Of a DNA stretch of 64,000 bases, positions 8,461 through 16,752 are shown piece after piece. Position 1 is the first letter of the stretch. Every line of letters starts with the position of its first letter. Both the position numbers and the translations under genes were made by a program. The DNA is taken from positions 2,012,501-2,076,500 of the forward strand of contig CP041667.1 of the NCBI GenBank assembly GCA_007361935.1, written 5' to 3'. The notes under the pieces were generated by a model that did no database searches, had not been told where the DNA came from, and worked only from the letters and a program-made list of their open reading frames with translations. Source of the stretch: Lachnospiraceae bacterium KGMB03038 (lineage in GTDB: Bacteria; Bacillota; Clostridia; Lachnospirales; Lachnospiraceae).

Positions 8461-8489
8461 ATCATATAGATCGAATATTAACAATTCAA
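8461..8489 (-). promoter_or_regulatory. Promoter of the PHP-ATPase gene
   Basis: On the minus strand TTGAAT (8489-8484), 17 bases, TATGAT (8466-8461). The start codon lies about 84 bp further, after an AAGGGGG site. Confidence 0.65.
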
Positions 8490-8502
8490 AACACTGTACA
8501 TA

Positions 8503-8531
8503 GAAAAACGCCCTGCCATAGCAGAGCGCCT
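8503..8531 (-). terminator. Terminator of the integrase operon
   Basis: Minus strand: GGCGCTCTGC, a TATG loop, GCAGGGCG, then TTTTT. It lies 15 bp after the out-of-frame integrase tail. Confidence 0.85.
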
Positions 8532-8545
8532 TCATCCTTTCCATA

Positions 8546-8642
8546 TTATATCGCCCGGAACATTTTCTGTGAAATTGCCCCTTCCCCATTTAACTTCTCC
8601 ATCTCCTTCCTTGCGTTCTCCAGTTCTTCCACCCGCTTTAAC
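8546..8642 (-). pseudogene. Frameshifted C-terminal tail of the integrase
   Basis: Directly after the integrase stop (GLEE*), another frame encodes NELKRVEELENARKEMEKLN and further residues, ending MFRAI and TAA (8548-8546). Tails with this ELKR-EELENARKEMEK character are the normal C-terminus of this integrase group. A one- or two-base indel near 8645 has therefore removed about 33 residues from the protein. Confidence 0.7.
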
Positions 8643-9539
8643 TCATTCCTCCAGGCCCAGATGAGTATAGGTGTTCAGCGTTACTCCGATATCGCTATGC
8701 CCCATCAGATACTGGAGTGTCTTTGGATTCATGCCTGACTTTGCCATATTGCTGCAGTAAGTGTGACGGCAGACATGCGGGGTGATATTCGGCATCTGAA
8801 CCCGGTAAATGTCGTTGTATCGTTTTACCATATGATTAAATCGATGCTCCCAATGCATCGCCACCAACGGAAGGCCCTCTTTATCCGTAAACAGAAATCC
8901 TGTGTATCCGTCCACCACTCTCTCATACCTTGGTGCTTCCCGGTCCTCGATGATGGCCTGGAAACACCGGAATACGTCTTCGGACATCGGCAGCTTCCTG
9001 GTTCCTGCATTGGTTTTCGTTGACTCGATAACCAGCCGCATATCGGAAGTTCTTTGCAACTGGTGATCAATGTTTATGATTCGATTCTTCATATCCAGAT
9101 CCTTCAGTGTCAGGCCACAAAATTCCGAAATGCGCATCCCTGTATGAAAAAGGATATAAACCACTTCGTAATACTTACAGTACACATTATCGTCATGGAC
9201 GAATTTTAAGAACTGCCGCATCTGCTTTCTGGTAATCGCCTCCCTGGTCACGCTGTCGTTGACTACCACTGTGGCAAGTTCAAAGCCAAATGGTTTTTTG
9301 CGGAGGACATCATCATCCACCGCCATCTGAAAAGCGGGACGCAGCACACCCCGAACCGTCTTGATCGTGCTGTACCTTCTGCCGTCCTGCTGAAGTTTGT
9401 CCGTTGGTTCCAACCACCAACTGTATACAAAATGCGGAATCCCATTCACATGGTACTTAAACTGGTATTTCCCATCGGCCCGAATGGATTCTCCCCGCCG
9501 GAGAACCCGGTGCTTGGAGTCACGCCTCCTGCCTGCCAT
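8643..9539 (-). CDS. int: Tn916-type tyrosine integrase, internally deleted
   Basis: 298 residues against about 400 for the family. The arm-binding domain (1-45) and catalytic domain are well preserved: R136 (TGMRISE), H255-x-x-R258 (HVCRH), H281 (GHSD) and the nucleophile Y291 (NTYTHL). The sequence jumps from PTDKL (45-49) straight to QQDGRRYSTIK, which in relatives lies near the end of the core-binding domain. Roughly 80-100 residues are therefore missing in frame. The C-terminal tail is also frameshifted. Its start overlaps the stop of the preceding excisionase-like gene (TGATG). Recombination activity is doubtful. Confidence 0.88.
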   Translation of the reverse strand: MAGRRRDSKHRVLRRGESIRADGKYQFKYHVNGIPHFVYSWWLEPTDKLQQDGRRYSTIKTVRGVLRPAFQMAVDDDVLRKKPFGFELATVVVNDSVTREAITRKQMRQFLKFVHDDNVYCKYYEVVYILFHTGMRISEFCGLTLKDLDMKNRIINIDHQLQRTSDMRLVIESTKTNAGTRKLPMSEDVFRCFQAIIEDREAPRYERVVDGYTGFLFTDKEGLPLVAMHWEHRFNHMVKRYNDIYRVQMPNITPHVCRHTYCSNMAKSGMNPKTLQYLMGHSDIGVTLNTYTHLGLEE

Positions 9540-9751
9540 CAGCTTCCCCTCCTTTTCAATTCTGGGTGCTTATCCAGGCATTTCTGGAATTCTGACCGGA
9601 TAATCAGCTTTCTGGAACCATACATAGCCAGAAATCCCAGCTTCCGGTTTTCTTTCAGCAGCTTATAAAACTTTCTTCTGCTGAGTACAAATAGTTCAAT
9701 CGCCTCATTTGGATTTAAAATATCTTTTTCTTTAAGAATCGGTTTGCTCAT
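9539..9751 (-). CDS. Excisionase-like small protein (third of three)
   Basis: 70 residues from the ATG at 9751, which has GAGG nine bases upstream; the longer frame from 9775 has no ribosome site. The pattern NPNEAIELFVLSRRKFYKLL ... MYGSRKLIIRSEF matches the winged-helix layout of the two upstream Xis-like proteins (helix-turn-helix, then a GxRxLIxRxxF wing), so I read it as a diverged recombination directionality factor or DUF6462-like protein. It overlaps both neighbours: the upstream stop at 9732 and the integrase start at 9539. Confidence 0.7.
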   Translation of the reverse strand: MSKPILKEKDILNPNEAIELFVLSRRKFYKLLKENRKLGFLAMYGSRKLIIRSEFQKCLDKHPELKRRGS

Positions 9752-9995
9752 CCGCTTCGTCCTCACTTTCTCCATTGATTAAAGAATCAATATATTCTTC
9801 AAATTTTTCCCGGACAATAAGGTATCGGCTGCCCATTGTAATCGCAAACTTTCCCTCATTGTCTTCTGCCATTCTCCTTAACTTCTTAACTCCAATGCTA
9901 AAATAGGCAGCCGCCTCGTTAATAGTCAGCATATACTTTTCGCTGATCGGAATCTCTATCTTCCGGCTTCCTGGAGTCTTATGAATTTCCTGCAT
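9732..9995 (-). CDS. Excisionase (Xis-like, second of three)
   Basis: 87 residues from the ATG at 9995, which has AAGG seven bases upstream; an upstream frame extension to 10055 lacks a ribosome site. YMLTINEAAAYFSIGVKKLR and MGSRYLIVREKFEEYID align with Tn916 Xis (YTLTIEEASKYFRIG). An acidic tail (ESEDEADEQTDS) is an addition. Expected role: bends attachment-site DNA and steers the integrase toward excision. Confidence 0.8.
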   Translation of the reverse strand: MQEIHKTPGSRKIEIPISEKYMLTINEAAAYFSIGVKKLRRMAEDNEGKFAITMGSRYLIVREKFEEYIDSLINGESEDEADEQTDS

Positions 9996-10079
9996 CGTGC
10001 CACCTTCCGTTTCTTTGGTCATGACATTCATCACTCTAAACAGGAGAAATAGCAACTACTTTTGGCAGAGAAAAAGAAG

Positions 10080-10295
10080 TTATATCGTAGAAGTTTCCTC
10101 CATAAATTTTTCAAATTTTGTGCGGATTATGAGGTAGCGGTTCCCGCTATAAATCGCAAACCTGCCCAGATTATCTTCTGCCAGACGTCTCATTTTCTTT
10201 ATTCCAATACTGAAATATTCCGATGCTTCCCGAATTGTTAGGGCGTACTTTTCCTGTACCGGAATCAATTCTGCACTTCTGTTAACTTCCTGCAT
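10080..10295 (-). CDS. Excisionase (Xis-like, first of three)
   Basis: 71 residues from ATG 10295, behind a strong AGGAGG site. YALTIREASEYFSIGIKKMR and YSGNRYLIIRTKFEKFM are Xis signatures. It is clearly a paralogue of the next gene, with 84 bp between them. Longer frames reaching 10400 lack a ribosome site and run through a possible operator. First gene of the xis-xis-xis-int block. Confidence 0.82.
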   Translation of the reverse strand: MQEVNRSAELIPVQEKYALTIREASEYFSIGIKKMRRLAEDNLGRFAIYSGNRYLIIRTKFEKFMEETSTI

Positions 10296-10317
10296 AATGT
10301 ACCTCCTATCTGAAGGA

Positions 10318-10341
10318 TAATCTCCTTCAAAATACGGAGAT
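10318..10341. promoter_or_regulatory. Inverted repeat upstream of the xis block
   Basis: AATCTCC, 10 bases, GGAGATT: a perfect 7-bp inverted repeat 23 bp before the first xis start. A regulator site or a leader hairpin; I cannot say which. Confidence 0.4.
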
Positions 10342-10495
10342 TTATATGGCGTTTTGAGGGGGGATCGCAGGCAAAAAAATAAGGCCCGCAGACCATGCAT
10401 CTTGATATGATTCCTCTTAAGTAGACACGAGGAAATAAGGATATGAGTGTTGTTGCTCCACTGAAAGATAAACTGTTTTCAAAAAGAACTCCCCA

Positions 10496-10525
10496 TTGAC
10501 ATACATACAGATTGCATGATATCAT
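10496..10525 (+). promoter_or_regulatory. Promoter and probable operator of the TetR gene
   Basis: TTGACA (10496-10501), 18 bases, TATCAT (10520-10525). The -10 lies within a 10-bp palindrome ATGATATCAT (10516-10525). A CATGTAT half-site found in the operator before the ABC gene recurs at about 10540. Confidence 0.65.
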
Positions 10526-10558
10526 ATACGTGCAAAGTACATGTATGGGGGTGGGCTT

Positions 10559-11182
10559 TTGCCACGAAACAAGTATCCAGAAGAAACAGTTCAAAAAATA
10601 TTGGACGCTTCTTTAAAATTATTTTTAGAAAAAGGGTATGAAGAAACAACTGTATTAGATATTATAAGCGAAATGGGCGGACTGACGAGAGGAGCTTTTT
10701 ATCATCATTTCAAATCAAAGGAAGAAGTATTTGACGCTTTATGTGAAAAACTTTTTTATGAGAGTAATCCCTTTGAGAAAGCAAAAAGCCACAAAGAACT
10801 GAACGGATTAGAAAAGTTGAAGTTCGTATTAAAAACATCTTTTGATGAAACAGAGCACCATCAGTTAAGTATGGCATCCATGCAGCTTATGGGAAGTCCA
10901 GCTTTTCTAAAAAAACTGATTGAAAGTAATCAAGAACTAGCACCTATGTATCAAGAACTGATCGAGGAAGGAATACAAGACGGTTCTATTAAATCAGAAC
11001 AGCCAAAATTATTAGCAGATTTATTTGTTCTTTTAACGAATTTCTGGTCGATACCTACGATATATCCCATGACTGATGATGAAGCATGGCAGAAATTTTT
11101 AATGATTAAATCGATTATGGATAATCTAGGGCTTCCAGTAATTGATGATGAAATTGTCAAGTTATGCAAAGAAAACGCTTAG
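10559..11182 (+). CDS. TetR/AcrR-family transcriptional regulator
   Basis: 207 residues if started at the TTG at 10559 (MPRNKYPEETVQKIL), which follows GGGGGTGG. An ATG at 10541 in the same frame has no ribosome site. The N-terminal helix-turn-helix is typical (ILDASLKLFLEKGYEETTV ... TRGAFYHHFKSKEEVFDAL). The C-terminal ligand domain is variable. The adjacent co-directional ABC exporter with a palindromic operator indicates that it represses that exporter and probably itself, with release by an exported compound. Confidence 0.88.
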   Translation: MPRNKYPEETVQKILDASLKLFLEKGYEETTVLDIISEMGGLTRGAFYHHFKSKEEVFDALCEKLFYESNPFEKAKSHKELNGLEKLKFVLKTSFDETEHHQLSMASMQLMGSPAFLKKLIESNQELAPMYQELIEEGIQDGSIKSEQPKLLADLFVLLTNFWSIPTIYPMTDDEAWQKFLMIKSIMDNLGLPVIDDEIVKLCKENA

Positions 11183-11202
11183 CGTTGCATATGAAAATAA
11201 GA

Positions 11203-11253
11203 TTGTCGAAAGGCAATTTTATTTTTTACAATATACATACATGCAACATGTAT
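11203..11253 (+). promoter_or_regulatory. Promoter and palindromic operator of the ABC exporter
   Basis: TTGTCG (11203-11208), 18 bases, TACAAT (11227-11232). Immediately downstream lies ATACATG-CAA-CATGTAT (11237-11253), a perfect 7-bp inverted repeat where a bound repressor would block initiation. Likely TetR target. Confidence 0.6.
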
Positions 11254-11268
11254 AAAAGGGAGGAAATT

Positions 11269-12954
11269 ATGAGTATCTATATTAAGAAAAACAAGTTCTT
11301 ATTTATCTTAACGATTTTAACCAGCGTAATCTCTTCTCTGGGGTATGTTTTTATGGCTGTCCTGCTTCAGCAACTATTGGATATCGCTATGGATAAAAAT
11401 ATCCAGCAATTTATAAGAATGGTTATATTTTCGATTGTCTACTTTGTAGTGTTGGGATTTTTTCTTTATCTCCAATCGTTACTAAGCAAAAAAGTGATTT
11501 GTAAGATTATGCTTCAAATCCGCTCGGATGTTTTTCGAGGAACAATCAATCACAGTATAGAAGATTTTGAAAAGAAGAATACCGCTGATTATATATCTGT
11601 CGTTACAAATGATGTGAAAATGCTGGAGGACAATTTTTTACTCCCATTATTTGAAGTAGTCCAATACACCGTTATCTTTATATCATCTTTCGTATTGATG
11701 ATTTATTTTGACATCATTGTTACACTTTGCGTAATAGTAGCGATTGCAGTTATGTTCCTTATGCCAAGTTTGCTGGGTGGAACACTGGAAAAAAGACAGA
11801 ATAAGTTTTCTTCAAACTTGGCAGAATTCACAGTCAGCTTAAAAGATATTCTGTCTGGATTTGAAATTATCAAATCATATTCTATGTCAAAAACCGTAAT
11901 ACAACGATTTGATAAGGCAAATACCGAAACAATCAAATCTAAATATAGCGTTGACAGATTACTTGCACTAAACGAGGGGCTTTCTGCTTTCCTAGCCCTT
12001 ATGGTTCAAATTGTGGTTTTATTCTTATCTGCTTACTTTATTATCGCAGGACGCATAACTGTGGGAACTTTATTAGGAATGGTACAAGTGAGCAGTAATC
12101 TGGCAAATCCACTTATTATGATCTTTACAAATATTCCTAAAATGAAGAGCGTCCACCCCATTGTAGAGAAGTTGGAAATTATATCGAAACATTCCATATT
12201 TCTGTCCCAAAAAGAAAGTGTAGCCACATATCAATCTCATATAAATGCAAAAGATTTGTCCTTTTCCTATGACGGAACAACAGATATATTAAGCGGAATA
12301 GACTGTCTTATTAAAAAGGGTAAGAAATACGTTATTGTTGGGAAAAGCGGTTGCGGAAAAAGTACACTGATTAAACTTTTATCTGGTTATTACTCCACAT
12401 ACAAAGGCAAAATTTTATATGATGATACGGAATTTCATATGCTGGATAAAGATAGAGTGGTTCAGCTGTCATCAATAATTCATCAGAATATCTATATGTT
12501 TGACGAAACCATATATGACAATATCTGTTTACATGAACATTATCCAGAGGAACAAGTTGAAAAAGTTATAGCGGACAGTGGATTGACCGAATTTATATCT
12601 AAGCTTCCAACCGGCTTGCAATATCGGGTCGGAGAAAATGGCTCTAATCTATCTGGTGGACAAAAACAAAGAATTGCAGTTGCACGTGCTTTGATCAGAA
12701 ACAAACCTATTCTCATATTAGACGAGGGTACCTCTGCCATTGATATGCAGACAGCATACGATATAGAAAACAGATTATTAAAAATGGAAGATTTAACACT
12801 CATAACAATTACTCATCATTTAGAACAAAATTTATTGGATAAGTACGATGAAATCTTTTATATGGAAAATGGTCACATTAAAGAAAGGGGAAGTTTTAAA
12901 CACCTTATCAATACATCCTCTTGTTTTTCAGAATATTTTCATTTAAAGAAATAA
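11269..12954 (+). CDS. ABC exporter half-transporter (fused permease-ATPase)
   Basis: 561 residues from the ATG at 11269, behind GGGAGGAAATT. The longer frame from 11164 runs through the promoter and is not used. Six hydrophobic segments (about 1-290) are followed by the nucleotide-binding domain with Walker A GKSGCGKST, signature LSGGQ, Walker B ILILDEGTSAID and an H-loop THH. Works as a homodimer, or as a heterodimer with an unlinked partner. Substrate unknown; drug or peptide export is plausible from the TetR pairing. Confidence 0.9.
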   Translation: MSIYIKKNKFLFILTILTSVISSLGYVFMAVLLQQLLDIAMDKNIQQFIRMVIFSIVYFVVLGFFLYLQSLLSKKVICKIMLQIRSDVFRGTINHSIEDFEKKNTADYISVVTNDVKMLEDNFLLPLFEVVQYTVIFISSFVLMIYFDIIVTLCVIVAIAVMFLMPSLLGGTLEKRQNKFSSNLAEFTVSLKDILSGFEIIKSYSMSKTVIQRFDKANTETIKSKYSVDRLLALNEGLSAFLALMVQIVVLFLSAYFIIAGRITVGTLLGMVQVSSNLANPLIMIFTNIPKMKSVHPIVEKLEIISKHSIFLSQKESVATYQSHINAKDLSFSYDGTTDILSGIDCLIKKGKKYVIVGKSGCGKSTLIKLLSGYYSTYKGKILYDDTEFHMLDKDRVVQLSSIIHQNIYMFDETIYDNICLHEHYPEEQVEKVIADSGLTEFISKLPTGLQYRVGENGSNLSGGQKQRIAVARALIRNKPILILDEGTSAIDMQTAYDIENRLLKMEDLTLITITHHLEQNLLDKYDEIFYMENGHIKERGSFKHLINTSSCFSEYFHLKK

Positions 12955-12969
12955 AGGACACTAGAAAGA

Positions 12970-13394
12970 ATGAAATCATCTTCTTTTAAAGAAGTCATCA
13001 GACTACAATTCAATGCTTTAATGATGATAACATAAAAGGCACGTTGAAGCAAAAGAGAAAGTTGCTTGCCAGACGTTTCAAGCAGGAAGTGTTATTTTGT
13101 GAAATGGGCGAAACAAAGCTGAATGAGCAAGGTAATTTTGATAAGTATTCTTGCGAAGCAACGATATTCCCGGTGTTACATTTCACTGTTCAAATATCTG
13201 ATGAAAAAATCAGTACCGCATTGAACAAATTGTCAGAGAAACAAAGGGCGTTTATTCTGCTCTACTATTTCCATGATATGAGCGATAAAGAAATTGCCAA
13301 GCTGTACCATGTATCACGTTCTGCTGTTGGCTATACACGGAACAAAGGCTTAGAAAAATTGAAAATGATGTTAAGTAAAAAGGAAATATTGTAA
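12970..13394 (+). pseudogene. Tn916 orf7-type sigma-70-like regulator, frameshifted
   Basis: ATG at 12970 begins MKSSSFKEVIRLQFNALMMI, then reaches TAA at 13033. The family continues directly in the +1 frame (IKGTLKQKRKLLARRFKQEV ... ISTALNKLSEKQRAFILLYY ... EIAKLYHVSRSAVGYTR), which is open to 13394. One base is missing near 13030. The C-terminal region holds the sigma-70 region 4 helix-turn-helix. In Tn916-like elements this gene (orf7) drives expression of the excision and transfer genes, so its loss fits an inactivated element. Confidence 0.8.
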
Positions 13395-13586
13395 ATGACA
13401 AAAGATTATGGTTATCCCTCTTTTGACCTTATCTGTAAAGCGTCAAGCGGAGATGAGACATCCATCAAAGAAATTCTAAATTTTTATGACGCTTATATCT
13501 CCAAGCTGTGTTTACGCCCGTTTTATCACGAAAACGGCAATGTCAGCATGCAGGTAGATGAAGAATGGAAGATAACGTATAATTAA
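13395..13586 (+). pseudogene. Tn916 orf8-type helix-turn-helix protein, truncated by IS copy 2
   Basis: 63 codons. MTKDYGYPSFDLICKASSGD ... NVSMQVDEEWK resembles the N-terminal half of the small regulator that follows orf7 in Tn916-like elements. After W-K the frame enters the IS at 13571 and stops four codons later. The rest of the gene is not found on the other side of the IS. Confidence 0.75.
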
Positions 13587-14935
13587 TTTCGCAAAATCAA
13601 TTTCATAAAAATAGACATGGTCTATAGCCGTTTGGTAAAATCAAGTCACCACAACTAAATCTATCAAAGGAGGCTATAGAACCATGTCTGATAAGATTAT
13701 ACAGCTAAATGAGGACTTAATAAAGCATGATTTAAAGGATCTTGTCCGTAACAGTGTCGAAGAAACATTAAACGCCCTGCTCGATAAGGAAGCCGACGAA
13801 TTAGTCAACGCTGAAAAGTATGAGCGCTCCTCTGACCGCCAGGGATATCGTTCCGGCCATTATAAGCGAAATCTCCACACTACCGCAGGGGAAGTCGAAC
13901 TGAAGGTTCCTAAACTGAAAGGGGTTCCTTTCGAGACAGCCATTATCGAAAGATATCGTCGCAGAGAATCTTCCGTGGAAGAAGCTCTTATTGAGATGTA
14001 TCTGGCCGGTGTTTCTGTCCGACGCGTGGAAGATATCACCGAAGCCTTATGGGGAACGAAAGTATCCCCTGGAACCATCAGTAACCTGAATAAAAAGGCT
14101 TATGAGCATATTGAAACCTGGCGTACCCGTCCGCTTTCCGGGAACTATCCTTATGTTTACGTAGATGGTGTTTACCTGAAACGTAGCTGGGGCGGCGAGA
14201 TCCAGAACGTTTCTGTTCTCGTTGCCATTGGCGTCAGTCAGGATGGCTGCCGGGAAATCCTTGGTGCTGCGGAAGGGATGAAAGAGGATCGTGAAAGCAG
14301 GCGTTCTTTCTTCGTATGGTTGAAAGAACGCGGGCTTACTGGTGTACGTTTGATCATCGGCGATAAGAATCTCGGTATGCTTGAAACCATTCCGGAAGTC
14401 TTTCCGGATTCCAGATATCAGCGCTGTACGGTTCATTTTTACAGAAATATATTTTCTGTTACCCCCCGTAACAAGATGAAAACGGTAGCGCTTATGCTCA
14501 AGGCGATCCATGCGCAGGAAAGCAAGGAAGCCGCCCGTGAAAAAGCAATCCAGGTAGCGGAGAAACTCCGTGCCATGAAGCTTGCTAAAGCTGCCAAGAA
14601 GGTAGAGGACGGGATTGAAGAAACCTTGACCTATATGGATTTTCCTACGTAGCATTGGACCCGGATCCGAACCAATAACGCTATTGAGCGCCTCAACCGT
14701 GAGATTAAACGGCGTACAAAAGCGATCGGTGCTTTTCCTGACGGGCAGAGTGCCTTGATGCTCGTATGTGCCAGACTGCGTCACGTAGCAGCAACCAGTT
14801 GGGGAGCCAGACGCTATATGAATATGGATCATCTTTTCAAAACAGAAGAGGATCTGCTGTCTGATATCATAGCCGGCTGACTACCGGCTGCTAAACGGCT
14901 AGGTTTTGATTTTGCGAAAAACTATTGACACTATC
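13571..14935 (+). mobile_element. IS256-family insertion sequence, copy 2 (degenerate)
   Basis: 1365 bp, the same element as 3532-4896 in opposite orientation with identical ends. The 8 bp before it (GAATGGAA) and after it (TTTGCAGC) differ, so there is no target duplication. That points to a deletion or recombination at one end after insertion, in line with the missing remainder of orf8 and of whatever followed it. Confidence 0.93.
13684..14880 (+). pseudogene. IS256-family transposase with internal stop
   Basis: Nearly identical to the copy at 3587-4783. A C-to-T change makes codon 323 TAG (14650-14652; Q in the intact copy), cutting the protein before the catalytic E335. The frame continues afterward to the normal stop at 14880. 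Two further changes are W206R and S231G. This copy cannot make active transposase but could be moved in trans by copy 1. Confidence 0.93.
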
Positions 14936-15002
14936 TTTGCAGCAACTTCAATTATATAAATTCTTAATAATCGTGATAAATTCAATAACCATTACAAAGT
15001 AT

Positions 15003-15542
15003 TTAAGCCAAATATTTTTGATTATCTACAATATACTGCTTTATTGTTTTTCGTGATTTTAAATAATATTTTTTTCCAACACTATCAACTACATATAACA
15101 TAATCTTATCTGTATTTCTAAATGTACCTTGGTCAACCTGCTCTTGAAGATTTTTAACAAATAATTTTATATCAAAAAGCAAATCCATAGATTGCTCTGG
15201 CTCAAGAGTGTATGGCAATGGTTTTTGAATCATTTTAATTATCGGATTCTTCACATCTGGCACAATTAAAAGATTTTGCTTCTTAGATACTTTAATTCCC
15301 CAATTTTGAACTATAATATTTCTATTTCCAATATTTGAAACAGATAAACATACAAAATGGAATTCTAAATTTCCATTCTCCGAAAACACAACATTATTAT
15401 CAGAAAATGTCATCTTCACTTTTTTTCTATTGGCAAATTTAATTTGCCATAACGTAATAATCACTGCTAGTGCAGTAGCAATTGCACCAATAACTTGTCC
15501 AATAGCAGCAAATGCTGTCCAAAATAGTATTTGTTCATCCAT
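15003..15542 (-). CDS. Single-TM membrane protein, partner of the SIR2-like gene
   Basis: 179 residues from ATG 15542 (MDEQILFWTAFA); an ATG six codons earlier is possible. One strong hydrophobic segment (about 8-30, IGQVIGAIATALAVIITLWQ) is followed by a soluble domain rich in beta-type sequence (about 40-165). It follows the SIR2-like gene closely, on the same strand. I recognise no family. Small proteins of this layout (N-terminal helix, then a cytosolic beta domain) occur beside defence genes, where they can act as membrane-damaging effectors or as sensors. Which applies here is unknown. Confidence 0.72.
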   Translation of the reverse strand: MDEQILFWTAFAAIGQVIGAIATALAVIITLWQIKFANRKKVKMTFSDNNVVFSENGNLEFHFVCLSVSNIGNRNIIVQNWGIKVSKKQNLLIVPDVKNPIIKMIQKPLPYTLEPEQSMDLLFDIKLFVKNLQEQVDQGTFRNTDKIMLYVVDSVGKKYYLKSRKTIKQYIVDNQKYLA

Positions 15543-15580
15543 GTTTTTTCTTCTTTCCATCTCTATTTTCTATTTCACTT

Positions 15581-16600
15581 TTACCTATCAAAAAAACTCT
15601 TAGCTGTGTAATATAATGGCAAATTTTTATCTGAGGGTGTGTTTTTTTCTATTACACATAAATCATCAACTAATGAATATACATCTGTCCAAGTCATCCC
15701 ACTATGAAATCCTCTTCTATTATCCGCTGGAACATTTAAGGAATACATTGCAAAAACTGTTTCGCAACTTCGTCTCGGAAACATTCCCAAATACGAATCA
15801 AAAAAATTATTTGTATATCTATAATGATGTGAATATATAAAATCTTTCCACTTAAATAACATTTCTTCTTCGTCAATGATGTCTATTACTGATACTTCTT
15901 CAAGCTGTCTATCTTCTTTTTTACCCCATGCCTTTTTTAGAAGTCCAACCGCTTCTATATCACTTGAAGGAGCGCTATAACCAAATATAGTTATCATATA
16001 TGATTTTTTTATAACCTCATCTACCGCTTCCCAACATCCGCTTATATAATCATCATCTTTATAGTTTTTTTTCTTTACTGGATATAGTAATTTTATTGGG
16101 GTTAATATTTCATTGCAAATAGGACAGATTGCATCCTTAGTACCAAATTCTCTATGCTCTTCGCAATAACCCATTGCTACGTTCCCATGTAAACATAAAA
16201 TATGAGGTAGATTATTTGTAATTTTGTAACATCTTACATACGCTTGAATCAATAATGGATCCCAATTAAAAGTGGCAATTACATCTTTACTGGTTAGGCT
16301 TAGTATCAGCATATCATAAATCGTTGGCTCATCTGGTAATTCAAGCGAATCAAAATATTCGTATAATCTCTTTTCTAATTCCACTACTATTGCTTTATAT
16401 TCTGTTTTTGCATATAGTTCAGAATATATATCTTCAATATTGTCACTTTTCGTATCAAGTTTTACATTTTTTAACAAATCATCTAATGCTAGTTTTTGAA
16501 TCATTCCATTCATAACAGCCGACTTTTTCCCATTTTTATCTCCATTAGGAATTGCCGCCATTGTTGCACCTGCCCCTAAAATAACCGTATGTGCTCGCAT
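15581..16600 (-). CDS. SIR2-like domain protein (probable NADase, defence)
   Basis: 339 residues from ATG 16600, which has AGAGGA seven bases upstream; the ATG at 16630 has no site. The Rossmann start TVILGAGATMA binds NAD in this fold. FNWDPLL (N112) and LHGNV (H138) match the catalytic Asn and His of SIR2 NADases. C146, C159 and C162 (with H149) look like a zinc-ribbon insertion. IFGYSAPSSD corresponds to the late SIR2 motif. Relatives in ThsA, DSR and SIR2-HerA systems deplete NAD+ on infection. It is the first gene of a two-gene operon. Confidence 0.82.
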   Translation of the reverse strand: MRAHTVILGAGATMAAIPNGDKNGKKSAVMNGMIQKLALDDLLKNVKLDTKSDNIEDIYSELYAKTEYKAIVVELEKRLYEYFDSLELPDEPTIYDMLILSLTSKDVIATFNWDPLLIQAYVRCYKITNNLPHILCLHGNVAMGYCEEHREFGTKDAICPICNEILTPIKLLYPVKKKNYKDDDYISGCWEAVDEVIKKSYMITIFGYSAPSSDIEAVGLLKKAWGKKEDRQLEEVSVIDIIDEEEMLFKWKDFIYSHHYRYTNNFFDSYLGMFPRRSCETVFAMYSLNVPADNRRGFHSGMTWTDVYSLVDDLCVIEKNTPSDKNLPLYYTAKSFFDR

Positions 16601-16752
16601 ATATCTATCCTCTCTTATACTATTACTCATAGAACATTAAATAGCATGTCATATCGAAACGCTTTTCAAAAGTTGTAAACACGTTGTAAAATATTGCTTT
16701 AGTATGTGGAACCCCGCATAAAATAAGAGAATTTAGAAGAAACGGTAACTCC

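Noticed and set aside
8389..8589. 66-codon ORF over the integrase terminator
   Set aside because: It runs through the terminator hairpin and the frameshifted integrase tail; composition is not protein-like.
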